Part shown: positions 9,385-17,434 of the stretch, one piece after another
Position numbering within the stretch: position 1 is the first letter of the stretch
Layout of the letters: each line of letters starts with the position of its first letter
NCBI GenBank assembly: GCA_018815245.1
Contig: JAHIXK010000013.1
Span: 1-64,000, forward strand
Length of the DNA: 64,000 nucleotides
Source of the DNA: Gammaproteobacteria bacterium
GTDB lineage: Bacteria; Pseudomonadota; Gammaproteobacteria; Burkholderiales; Burkholderiaceae_B
Direction of reading: 5' to 3'
The notes under the pieces: generated by a model
The model's database searches: none
Told to the model about the DNA's origin: nothing
What the model saw: only the letters and a program-made list of their open reading frames with translations
Program-made: the position numbers and the translations under genes

Positions 9385-11289
9385 ATGGCTATGTCGTCGC
9401 GACGGGTCCACCCGGAGGATTGGAAGCCAGTGGGCGTGAATGCGCTTGAAACGAATGCGTTAGAGGTTGTCCGTTCGACAGAGAATCGATCCGTCATTGC
9501 CGGCCCCGGCGCGGGTAAGACGGAACTCCTTGCGCAACGCGCAGCTTATCTTCTTCAAACAGGTGCTTCACCTGCGCCAAGGCGCATCCTCGCGATCAGT
9601 TTCAAGCGCGATGCTGCAACAAACCTTGCTACGCGGGTACGCCAACGCTGCCATCGTGACCATGCTGAACGCTTCGACTCGATGACGTTCGACGCCTTTG
9701 CGAAAGGGTTGATTGACCGCTTCGGTCAGGCATTACCTGAGCGTTGGCGGCCTCGGCCCGACTATGAAATCATTTTTCCCGGTGATCGAGATTACCGTGA
9801 GTTCCTGTCTCGACAGGTCGGGGTACCTCCAGCTTCGGTCGGCACTCACGCTGATATCCAAGCTATATCTGTGAAGGCTTTCGAGCGTCGGCACCTGGTG
9901 GGATCACCACTCCCGGTAGATGATTGGCAACATCCAACACCTGCCCAGTGGGCTGCGAGTCGTTTCTGGCAAATTTCGCTCCATGATGGCAAGAAAAGTG
10001 TCTTGTCATTTCCCATGATCGGGCGACTTGCCGAAATACTGTTGCGGGTCAATCCGATGGCGACTCATGCGCTACGACTCACGTACTCGCACCTCTTCAT
10101 GGACGAGTTTCAGGATACGACACACATCCAGTACGACTTGGTCCGCACCGTTTTCCTCGGCACAGACACTGTGATTACTGCTGTTGGAGATAATAAGCAG
10201 CAGATCATGCGCTGGGCAATGGCGATGGACGATCCGTTCACTGCCTTTGAGGGAGACTTCCGCGCAACACGAACGCCGCTCTACAACAACTATCGCTCGT
10301 CAAAGGAGCTTGTGCGTATCCAGCACGTCCTGGCGCAGGCTTTGGACGCCCGAGCCGTGGCGCCGGTGTCAATGACGGCAGGCAGCATCGCCGGAGATAG
10401 TTGCCTTATCTTGAATTTTTCGACACCGGAGATTGAAGCTAGGCGCTTGGCCGATTTTGTCGTAGGCGAGATGAAGACTCACGCACTTGGTCCCCGCGAT
10501 TTTGTCTTGCTAGTCCGACAGAAGGCGAGCAACTATGCCGGTGTTCTAGAGCCAGCGTTTTTGGCAGCAGGAATTTCTCTGCGCAACGAAGCTGGAATGA
10601 TTGGATCGATCATTCTCCAAGACTTACTTGTGGAAGACCTCTCCCAACTGATTGTGGCAGTCCTACGTCTTACAATAACCGCTCGGGCGGGGCGGCATTG
10701 GACAAGGTGCATGGAGGCACTCATCGCCCTACGTGGTGTCGCTCCAGATGATGAGGTCGCTCAGGCCAGGCTATCCCAGGAATTGGATGCGTACGTACGT
10801 AAACTTAGCGTCTCCCATCCGAATCCTCCAAGATCTAAGGCTGTATCACGCTCGATTGTGGACGATATCTTGAAGTTTATTGGTCGTGAGAAGCTGATCG
10901 TTGTTCATCCAGCTTACGGACAAGGAGATTGGCTAGAGAAAGTGCTCGATTCGGCAGCGGAGCATTTGCTAGCGTCGTCGGTCGATGATGTTCAGTGGCC
11001 ATCAGCTCTTGATGGCTATGAAGGCATTCATGCCATTCCTCTAATGACTATTCATAAAAGCAAGGGTCTCGAATACCACAGTGTGGTATTCATTGGGTTG
11101 GATGATGGTGCATGGTGGAGTTTCTCAAATGACCAAATAGAGGCCACCGCTGGGTTCTTTGTGGCATTCACACGCGCAAAACAACGCGTTGTTTTTACGT
11201 ACTGCGCGCAGCGCGGTACGCGAACAAAGATTGCAACCCTTTATCAACTGCTAAAGACTGCCGGAGTCAATAGTGTCAATGTTGCCTGA
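9385..11289 (+). CDS. Gabija GajB-like UvrD/PcrA superfamily 1 helicase
   Basis: A 634-residue SF1 helicase. Visible motifs in order: Walker A AGPGAGKTELL (39-49), motif Ia region ISFKRDAATNLATRV, motif II DEFQDT (240-245), motif III VGDNKQQIMRWAMA (267-280), motif IV region YNNYRSS, motif V TIHKSKGLEY and motif VI VAFTRAKQRVVF near the C-terminus. It starts two bases after the GajA-like stop, with GGAGGG seven bases upstream, so the two are co-translated. In Gabija, GajB forms a complex with GajA and senses or processes DNA ends. The paired layout, rather than any unique motif, supports a defence role. Confidence 0.82.
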   Translation: MAMSSRRVHPEDWKPVGVNALETNALEVVRSTENRSVIAGPGAGKTELLAQRAAYLLQTGASPAPRRILAISFKRDAATNLATRVRQRCHRDHAERFDSMTFDAFAKGLIDRFGQALPERWRPRPDYEIIFPGDRDYREFLSRQVGVPPASVGTHADIQAISVKAFERRHLVGSPLPVDDWQHPTPAQWAASRFWQISLHDGKKSVLSFPMIGRLAEILLRVNPMATHALRLTYSHLFMDEFQDTTHIQYDLVRTVFLGTDTVITAVGDNKQQIMRWAMAMDDPFTAFEGDFRATRTPLYNNYRSSKELVRIQHVLAQALDARAVAPVSMTAGSIAGDSCLILNFSTPEIEARRLADFVVGEMKTHALGPRDFVLLVRQKASNYAGVLEPAFLAAGISLRNEAGMIGSIILQDLLVEDLSQLIVAVLRLTITARAGRHWTRCMEALIALRGVAPDDEVAQARLSQELDAYVRKLSVSHPNPPRSKAVSRSIVDDILKFIGREKLIVVHPAYGQGDWLEKVLDSAAEHLLASSVDDVQWPSALDGYEGIHAIPLMTIHKSKGLEYHSVVFIGLDDGAWWSFSNDQIEATAGFFVAFTRAKQRVVFTYCAQRGTRTKIATLYQLLKTAGVNSVNVA

Positions 11290-11401
11290 CCGTCACAGCG
11301 ATATCAATCAATGGAATTCCTTCGGTAGAAGACACCCGGGTATGGAACTGTGCCTAAAGGGAAAGCCCTGAGGAGCCGGCGCTGGGCGCAGAAACCCAAG
11401 C

Positions 11402-11490
11402 GACAAGTACGATGCCAACGGCAATATTCGTACTGGTGGCGGAGGTACGGTGAGCTGTATGAGTTTTGACATGATCACTACGAGTCGCAG
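11402..11490 (+). pseudogene. Short fragment of an RHS/YD-repeat protein gene
   Basis: One frame reads DKYDANGNIRTGGGGTVS then MSFDM, which resembles the conserved YDxxGN...GGRTVxYxSFDM segment of RHS-repeat proteins. Nothing before or after continues the family, so if real it is a scrap left by the end of the transposon. The match is short and judged by eye. The rest of 11290-11470 shows no gene. Confidence 0.35.
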
Positions 11491-11543
11491 GGTAGTGGGT
11501 CGCATATTTAGATGTGTAGTCGCATCTTCAAATAGAAATAACA
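11466..11543 (-). repeat. Terminal region of a tni/Tn7-like transposon at the comM junction
   Basis: Read from the junction inward (minus strand) the end begins TGTTATTTCTATTTGAAGAT and then has GCGACTACAC, TATGCGACCCAC and CTGCGACTCG in series, i.e. three spaced copies of a TGCGAC-type word. This layout, with TG at the tip and repeated transposase-binding words, resembles tni-type ends (for example Tn402/Tn5053, TGTCATTTTCAGAAGACGAC). The tip abuts comM codon 289 exactly. The five comM bases beside it (11544-11548, GCCGC) are the predicted target duplication. Confidence 0.6.
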
Positions 11544-12410
11544 GCCGCCGCCTATCAAGGCGGCCATCGAGCTGCTGGGGTGGGGGTTTCGAAACGGACG
11601 CGCCTGGCTGAACTGGTCGCTTTCCCCCTTCAGGCTGCGGATGGCGGAAATATCAAGCGAGTCTTCAAAGGGCAGGGCGGGCAGCAAGCCTCCCACGCGC
11701 TGGGCCAACATGGATTTTCCGCTGCCGGGCGGCCCCACAAGGCGAATGTGGTGTTGCCCTGCTGCGGCTGCCAGCAAAGCATGCTTGGCTGTTTGGTGAC
11801 CAATTACCTCGGCCATGTCGAACAACTGTGGCGTGTGAGTATTTTGAATGTGGACAGCGGTTTGCTGTTCCAGCGGCTTGCCATGCCCAACTAGGTGGGC
11901 TGCGGCCTCAAACAGACTATTGGCACCAAACACGGCAATGTCGGGCACGGTGGCTGCCAGTGCGGCCTGGGTTTTTGGCATCATCAACTTCAATGGGCGT
12001 TTGCCTTGGCGTGCTTCTTTACGGGCAGCCACGGCAAGGGCAAACGGGCTTCTAACGCCGGTCAGGGCGCCAGAGAGTGAAAGCTCCCCGGCGAACACCC
12101 AGTTCTCCAGCTCGGCTTTGGGCAGTTGACCCGATGCTGCGGCAATGCCCAGGGCAACCGCCAGGTCAAATGCTGCACTGCCTTTGGGCAGGTCGGCGGG
12201 CGCCAGGTTAACGGTAATTCGTTGCGTTGGAAATTCAAAGCCGCTGTTGAGCAGGGCTGAACGCACGCGTTCTTTGGATTCCCGAATTTCAGTGTCGGGC
12301 AAGCCCACCAGTGCAAACGAGGGCAGGCCCGCTGACAAGTGCACTTCAATTTGAACAGGAACAGGGCGAACGCCCACGAATGTGAGGCTGTGCAGGGTTG
12401 CTAAAGGCAT
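11544..12410 (-). pseudogene. comM: comM (YifB), 5' part, cut by the island
   Basis: ComM is a ring-forming AAA+ helicase that promotes branch migration during natural transformation. Full-length proteins have about 500 residues; only 289 remain. The N-terminal Lon-like fold region (GLPSFALVGLPD...ESKERVRSAL) and Walker A GPPGSGKS (226-233) are present, and the frame breaks right after SSSMAALIGGG, before the Walker B and later AAA+ parts. The 11 codons that follow to a stop at 11508 come from the transposon end. ComM activity should be lost unless the island excises. The upstream neighbour ubiK supports this as the native locus. Confidence 0.92.
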
Positions 12411-12520
12411 GGGGAGTGCTTGGCGCTTAAACCCAACCGATTATCCCCAATCCTGCGGTTTCGGCAAACGGGTGCTTCGGTCTGCGTCACCCGAAGGGTG
12501 ATGCATAGCCTGTTGATTGA

Positions 12521-12751
12521 TCAGGTGCGTTTTTCAAGTTCCGCCACGCGCAATTCCAGTGCATGCACCTTTTCGCGCAATCGGTTCAGCACTTCGCGCT
12601 GAATCTCGAAATCTTCCAGGCTGACAAACTCCATGTCCTGCAAACCTTGCCGAATCAGCTGTGTGATTGGGTTTTCAAGATTCTGCAGTCCTTTTGCATT
12701 CAGCATTTCGCTGACTTTTGCCTGAATGGACTCAAATGGATTGTCTGCCAA
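12521..12751 (-). CDS. ubiK: Ubiquinone biosynthesis accessory factor UbiK (BMFP domain)
   Basis: A 76-residue protein of the BMFP/YqiC family. The N-terminal amphipathic helix (NPFESIQAKVSEML) is followed by a C-terminal coiled coil (EVLNRLREKVHALELRVAEL), the usual trimerisation module. In E. coli UbiK works with UbiJ to help aerobic coenzyme Q synthesis at the membrane. Length is typical. It lies on the same strand as comM, about 110 bases before the comM start. Confidence 0.88.
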   Translation of the reverse strand: MADNPFESIQAKVSEMLNAKGLQNLENPITQLIRQGLQDMEFVSLEDFEIQREVLNRLREKVHALELRVAELEKRT

Positions 12752-12778
12752 AGTTTCCCCCGGTGTAGTGGTTCAGTG

Positions 12779-12808
12779 TGCACCAAAGTAGTGCGCCAAA
12801 ATGGTGCG
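12779..12808 (+). promoter_or_regulatory. Two overlapping NtrC-like enhancer sites
   Basis: TGCACCAAAGTAGTGCG (12779-12795) and TGCGCCAAAATGGTGCG (12792-12808) are imperfect palindromes close to the known NtrC site form TGCACCA-N3-TGGTGCA. They lie about 85-110 bases before the sigma-54 promoter of torF-glnK-amtB, a normal enhancer distance. The inference is activation under nitrogen limitation. Confidence 0.65.
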
Positions 12809-12890
12809 GCCGTCGAAAATTCAAAAAACCGAATGGCTATTGTGCCCGAAAAAGGGGGATTTATCGCGAAATTACCGACGGGTACGCCGC

Positions 12891-12906
12891 TGGCACACTT
12901 CTCGCT
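12891..12906 (+). promoter_or_regulatory. Sigma-54 (RpoN) -24/-12 promoter of torF-glnK-amtB
   Basis: TGGCACACTTCTCGCT matches the consensus TGGCAC-N5-TTGCW with one mismatch and the correct spacing of the GG and GC elements. Transcription would begin near 12918, 44 bases before the torF ATG. Together with the NtrC-like sites upstream it fits nitrogen control. Confidence 0.7.
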
Positions 12907-12961
12907 AATAGACCTTTGCCAAAAAAACTTTACGGCATTCATCTATTTTCAGGAGAGTGAG

Positions 12962-13723
12962 ATGAAAAAACTAGTACTGGTAACTGCAATTGCTGCATGT
13001 ACCTTCGGGGCTGTTTCAACTGCACAGGCAGACGTAACAACTACAGCCAACGCAAACATCACTACCGATTACAAATTCCGTGGCATTTCCCAAACCAACG
13101 CTGGTCCGGCATTCCAGGGCGGCTTTGACGCAGCGTTCAGCAACGGTTTTTATGTGGGCAACTGGAACTCCAACATCAACAACCTGGGTGCGGGCAGCTC
13201 AGGTCTGGAAATGGACTTTTACGGCGGCTACGCTGGTGAGTTCAGCGGCATTGGTTACGATGTAGGCGCTTTGTACTACTTCTACGAAGGCTACAACCAA
13301 GGCACCGGCCCTGACGCTGATACGTTGGAAGTCTACGGCAAGTTGTCCTACGCTGGCGCTTACGCCAAGTTGTCAGTTGCCGCCTCCGATGACTACTTTG
13401 CATTTACAGCAGCCAACGGTTCGACTGATCAGGGTGGTTCTACTTACCTTGACCTGGGTTACTCCTTTGCTTTGTCCGAGCAGTTGTCTTTGGCCGCCCA
13501 TTACGGCTTGACCACGTTTGACAAAGACATGGCCAACCTGCGTGCAGGCACAGGCACCATTGATTCATACGCTGACTACAGCATTGGTGCGACTTATGCC
13601 ATCAGCCCCAAGTATTCAGTCACTGCTGCATACATTGAAACTGATGACGACGCGCAAGCCTTGATCAACAACGATGACCTGACAGACGGTTCTCTGGTTG
13701 TTACTTTCAGCGCCAAGTTCTAA
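12962..13723 (+). CDS. TorF-family putative outer-membrane porin
   Basis: A 253-residue protein of the Gcw_chp/TorF family often found beside glnK-amtB in betaproteobacteria. A signal peptide covers about residues 1-23 (cleavage near AQA-D). The mature part begins with the family-typical NITTDYKFRGISQT and then alternates aromatic and polar residues in predicted beta strands, ending in Phe (FSAKF), the usual outer-membrane barrel signature. It probably lets small nitrogen solutes cross the outer membrane, which is inferred from its place behind the sigma-54 promoter. The ATG at 12962 follows AGGAG; longer upstream frames lack the signal peptide at their start. Confidence 0.82.
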   Translation: MKKLVLVTAIAACTFGAVSTAQADVTTTANANITTDYKFRGISQTNAGPAFQGGFDAAFSNGFYVGNWNSNINNLGAGSSGLEMDFYGGYAGEFSGIGYDVGALYYFYEGYNQGTGPDADTLEVYGKLSYAGAYAKLSVAASDDYFAFTAANGSTDQGGSTYLDLGYSFALSEQLSLAAHYGLTTFDKDMANLRAGTGTIDSYADYSIGATYAISPKYSVTAAYIETDDDAQALINNDDLTDGSLVVTFSAKF

Positions 13724-13734
13724 ATTGAATCCAG

Positions 13735-14133
<399 letters not shown>

Positions 14134-14154
14134 CCAGAGAGAAGTGAGGAAATC

Positions 14155-15600
14155 ATGAGAAAACTTCTGACGATCTGGCTGGCGGCCGCTGCACTGGGTT
14201 TCAGTGTTGCAAGCCCTGGTGTGTATGCGCAAGAAACCCCGGCAGCGCCTGCCACTGAAGCCACCGAGACAATCGCAGCCCCAGCTTCTGACGCAACCCC
14301 TGCGGCCGAAGCCCCTGTGGCTGCTGAAGCAGCGCCTGCAGAGGTAGCTGCACCCGCTGTTGTGCAAACAGTGGACAAAGGCGACACCACCTGGATGATG
14401 GTTGCCACTATATTGGTCATTTTCATGACCATTCCCGGCCTGGCCCTGTTCTACGGCGGCCTGGTTCGTGCCAAGAACATGCTGTCCGTGTTGATGCAGG
14501 TCATGTCCGTGTTCTGCCTGATCGTGGTGTTGTGGGCTATTTACGGCTACAGCCTGACTTTCGGCGGTGGTGACAACGCATTCGTGGGTAACTTCAGCAA
14601 GCTATTCTTAAGCGGTGTAACGCCAGACTCCCTGTCGGCCACCTTCACTGAAGGCGTGATGATCCCTGAATTCATCTTTATCGCATTCCAGTCTACGTTT
14701 GCGGCCATTACTTGCGCCCTGATCGTGGGCGCATTCGCCGAGCGCATCAAGTTCTCCGCGGTGCTGCTGTTCTGCGCAATCTGGTTTACATTCAGCTACA
14801 TCCCGATTGCACACATGGTGTGGGACGCAGCTGGCTTCATCTTCGCAGATGGCGCAATCGACTTCGCGGGCGGTACCGTGGTTCACATCAACGCTGCGGT
14901 TGCAGGTTTGGTGGGTGCTTACATGATCGGCAAGCGGATTGGCTACGGCAAGGAAGCCATGACACCACACAGCCTCACACTGACCATGGTTGGTGCGTCC
15001 ATGCTGTGGGTGGGCTGGTTCGGCTTTAACGCAGGTTCAAACCTGGAAGCCAACGGTGGCACAACACTGGCCTTCATCAACACCTTGCTGGCCACTGCAG
15101 CTGCCACACTGAGTTGGGCCGGCGCGGAAGCCCTGGTCAAAGGCAAGGCCTCCATGTTGGGTGCTGCGTCTGGCGCAGTGGGTGGTTTGGTTGCCATTAC
15201 ACCTGCTTGCGGTACGATCGGCCCGATGGGTGCACTGATCCTTGGCTTGATGGCTGGCCCATTGTGCCTGTGGGGTGTAACCGGCCTGAAGAAAATGCTG
15301 GGTGCAGACGATGCGCTTGACGTATTCGGTGTGCACGGTGTGGGCGGTATTCTGGGTGCTTTGATGGTGGGTGTGTTGTCTGCACCATCCCTGGGCGGCA
15401 CCATGGGCGACGACTTCGTAATCGCTTCACAGTTGGCCGTACAGGCCAAGGGTGTGGTTATCACCATCGTGTGGTCCGGTATTGTTGCTGCAATTGCTTT
15501 CAAGCTGGTTGACCTGATCGTTGGTTTGCGCGTTCCAGAAGATGCGGAACGTGAGGGCCTGGACATCACTTCACACGGTGAAACCGCCTACAGCAAGTAA
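14155..15600 (+). CDS. amtB: Ammonium transporter AmtB with extended N-terminus
   Basis: A 481-residue inner-membrane ammonium channel with about 11 transmembrane segments. A signal peptide (about 1-25, cleavage near VYA-Q) is followed by roughly 45 residues very rich in Ala, Pro and Glu, a periplasmic linker not found in E. coli AmtB. The core begins at DTTWMMVATILVIFMTIPGLAL and holds the family motifs FAERIKFSA, FAGGTVVHINAAVAGLVGA with the pore His, and DALDVFGVHGVGGILG with the second pore His. GlnK immediately upstream is its regulator. Confidence 0.94.
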   Translation: MRKLLTIWLAAAALGFSVASPGVYAQETPAAPATEATETIAAPASDATPAAEAPVAAEAAPAEVAAPAVVQTVDKGDTTWMMVATILVIFMTIPGLALFYGGLVRAKNMLSVLMQVMSVFCLIVVLWAIYGYSLTFGGGDNAFVGNFSKLFLSGVTPDSLSATFTEGVMIPEFIFIAFQSTFAAITCALIVGAFAERIKFSAVLLFCAIWFTFSYIPIAHMVWDAAGFIFADGAIDFAGGTVVHINAAVAGLVGAYMIGKRIGYGKEAMTPHSLTLTMVGASMLWVGWFGFNAGSNLEANGGTTLAFINTLLATAAATLSWAGAEALVKGKASMLGAASGAVGGLVAITPACGTIGPMGALILGLMAGPLCLWGVTGLKKMLGADDALDVFGVHGVGGILGALMVGVLSAPSLGGTMGDDFVIASQLAVQAKGVVITIVWSGIVAAIAFKLVDLIVGLRVPEDAEREGLDITSHGETAYSK

Positions 15601-15656
15601 TGTGAACACTCTCCACTTCGGTGGATTCCTTCAGCCCGGGGTAAGGGGCTGATTCA

Positions 15657-15680
15657 AAGGCACCTTCGGGTGCCTTTTTT
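15657..15680 (+). terminator. Rho-independent terminator after amtB
   Basis: AAGGCACC-TTCGG-GTGCCTTTTTT is a GC stem with a stable loop followed by six T, 56 bases after the amtB stop. Confidence 0.85.
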
Positions 15681-15739
15681 GATGCCTTCAATCCGTTTCT
15701 TTGGGCTGATGTTTGCTGTGCGGCATGAATCTTTTTCCG

Positions 15740-15935
15740 AGCAAGGAGAAGTGCGTAGCCTTGTTGAGTCCGCTGAATGTCTGTTACTCCCTTCTTGAAT
15801 GTGTTTGGCATTCACCAAGCCCCTCCCAAAAACATGGTCGGGGCTTGGTGTCGCCTTGTGGCGAGCATGCCAAACAAATTCAAGCGGGCAGACATTCTTA
15901 AAGCGAACCCAACAGAGGCTACGCACTTCTCTTGC
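15740..15935. repeat. Long imperfect palindrome, copy 1 of a structured repeat family
   Basis: The core stem CACCAAGCCCC (15813-15823) pairs with GGGGCTTGGTG (15840-15850) around a loop containing AAAAACATGG. Outer arms GTTTGGCAT (15803-15811) and ATGCCAAAC (15867-15875) pair, and weaker pairing continues out to about 15740 and 15935. A side hairpin TCGCC-TTGT-GGCGA lies in the right arm. The right arm, TTCAAGCGGGCAGACATTCT and beyond, recurs in the copies near 26460-26520 and, inverted, 27585-27640. No plausible gene lies in 15601-16138; its short open frames are by-products of the palindrome. Confidence 0.75.
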
Positions 15936-16144
15936 TGTGTTCAAGTCACCGCCGCCTGCGAATCTCCACTCTCCGCAAGAACGGCGTGAAGGCAGCAGTG
16001 GTTGAGAGAATTCACGCGCGGTGATGGGCAGGGGCGACTCTTGACCTTCCCCAGCCCCGCCTTCACGCCCGATTTCCCTTCCCCAATGTGGCGGTGCAGC
16101 GTTTTGGATTACACTTGGCGGAATGTCTTACCCAGAGAATGTTG

Positions 16145-17434
16145 ATGGTTCCACATCTTGTAACAGCTTTAACCGGTCCGCTGCTGGACCTCGAAAAACG
16201 AATGCTCGACAAAACCACCGAAATTGAGAGGTGGTTTCGAATGGCCTGGAACGAGAATACTCCACCGTTCTACAGTTCTGTCGATGTGCGCAACGCCGGT
16301 TTCAAACTGGCACCCGTTGATACCAATCTGTTTCCGGGTGGGTTCAACAACCTTGCGCCCGACATGATGCCGCTGGCCATTCAGGCCGCCATGAGTGCAA
16401 TTGAAAAAATTTGCCCCGAAGCGCGCAGCATGGTGCTGGTGCCCGAGAACCACACCCGCAACACTTTTTACTTAAGCAACGTGGCCCGCCTGGCGGCAAT
16501 TCTGAAACAGACAGGTCTGGACATTCGTTTGGGTTCCGTGTCGCCAGAAATATCCGAACCCACCCGCTTTGACTTGCCCGATGGTCAATTCATCGTACTG
16601 GAGCCCTTGAAACGCTACGGCAACCGTGTGGGTGTTGATGGCCTGGAGCCCTGCGCGGTGTTGTTGAACAACGATCTGTCCGCTGGCGTGCCGCCCATCC
16701 TTCAAGGCATCAAAGATCAAATTCTGTTGCCACCGCTGCATGCTGGCTGGGCTACCCGCCGCAAAAGCACGCATTTCAAAGCCTACGATTCTGTAGTGGA
16801 GTCTTTTTCTGACATGTTGGAAATTGATCCCTGGTTGATCAACCCTTATTTCACGCACCGCAACCAGCTTAATTTTCAGGAACGCGTGGGTGAAGAGGCT
16901 TTGGCCCAGGCTGTGGACGAGGTGTTGGCCAAAACCCGTGTCAAATATGCCGAATATGGCATTGACGAGCAGCCCTACGTGGTGGTGAAAGCAGACGCAG
17001 GCACCTACGGCATGGGCATCATGACCGTGAAAGACGCTTCCGAAGTGGTGGGCTTGAACCGCAAGCAGCGCAACAAAATGTCGGTGGTCAAAGAAGGTTT
17101 GCAGGTGTCTGATGTGATTATTCAAGAGGGTGTACACACCTTCGAGAGCATCGAAGACGCGGTGGCTGAGCCTGTGGTTTACATGATTGACCGCTACGTG
17201 GTTGGCGGTTTTTATCGCGTGCACACCGGCCGTGGCCGCGATGAAAACCTGAACGCACCCGGCATGCACTTTGTGCCCTTGGCCTTCGAGACGCCGTGCA
17301 ACACCCCCGATTGTAGCGACCGCCCCGATGCAGCCATGAACCGTTTCTACGCCTACGGCGTGATTGGCCGCCTGGCTGCCTTGGCAGCGTCGCAGGAACT
17401 GGAGGCCACAGCGAGTGTGGAGTTGGCCGCATGA
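16145..17434 (+). CDS. gshA: Glutamate-cysteine ligase, proteobacterial gshB-linked type
   Basis: A 429-residue enzyme that joins glutamate and cysteine, the first step of glutathione synthesis. It belongs to the type found in betaproteobacteria rather than the E. coli type. Visible conserved parts are VDVRNAGFKLAPVDTNLFPG near residue 45, ENHTRNTFY, FTHRNQLNFQERVG and VVVKADAGTYGMGIM. The ATG at 16145 (MVPHLVTALTGPLL) is chosen because it matches the usual N-terminus; ATG 16139 and GTG 16088 are in frame upstream. The end overlaps the gshB start by four bases (ATGA). Confidence 0.9.
   Translation: MVPHLVTALTGPLLDLEKRMLDKTTEIERWFRMAWNENTPPFYSSVDVRNAGFKLAPVDTNLFPGGFNNLAPDMMPLAIQAAMSAIEKICPEARSMVLVPENHTRNTFYLSNVARLAAILKQTGLDIRLGSVSPEISEPTRFDLPDGQFIVLEPLKRYGNRVGVDGLEPCAVLLNNDLSAGVPPILQGIKDQILLPPLHAGWATRRKSTHFKAYDSVVESFSDMLEIDPWLINPYFTHRNQLNFQERVGEEALAQAVDEVLAKTRVKYAEYGIDEQPYVVVKADAGTYGMGIMTVKDASEVVGLNRKQRNKMSVVKEGLQVSDVIIQEGVHTFESIEDAVAEPVVYMIDRYVVGGFYRVHTGRGRDENLNAPGMHFVPLAFETPCNTPDCSDRPDAAMNRFYAYGVIGRLAALAASQELEATASVELAA

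Noticed and set aside
15654-16005. Open frames on both strands between amtB and gshA
   Set aside because: They arise from the long palindrome, mirror each other in part and have no start signals or homology.
16088-16144. Longer gshA start at GTG 16088
   Set aside because: The extra residues have no counterpart in family members, which begin at the MVPHLVTAL-type sequence.
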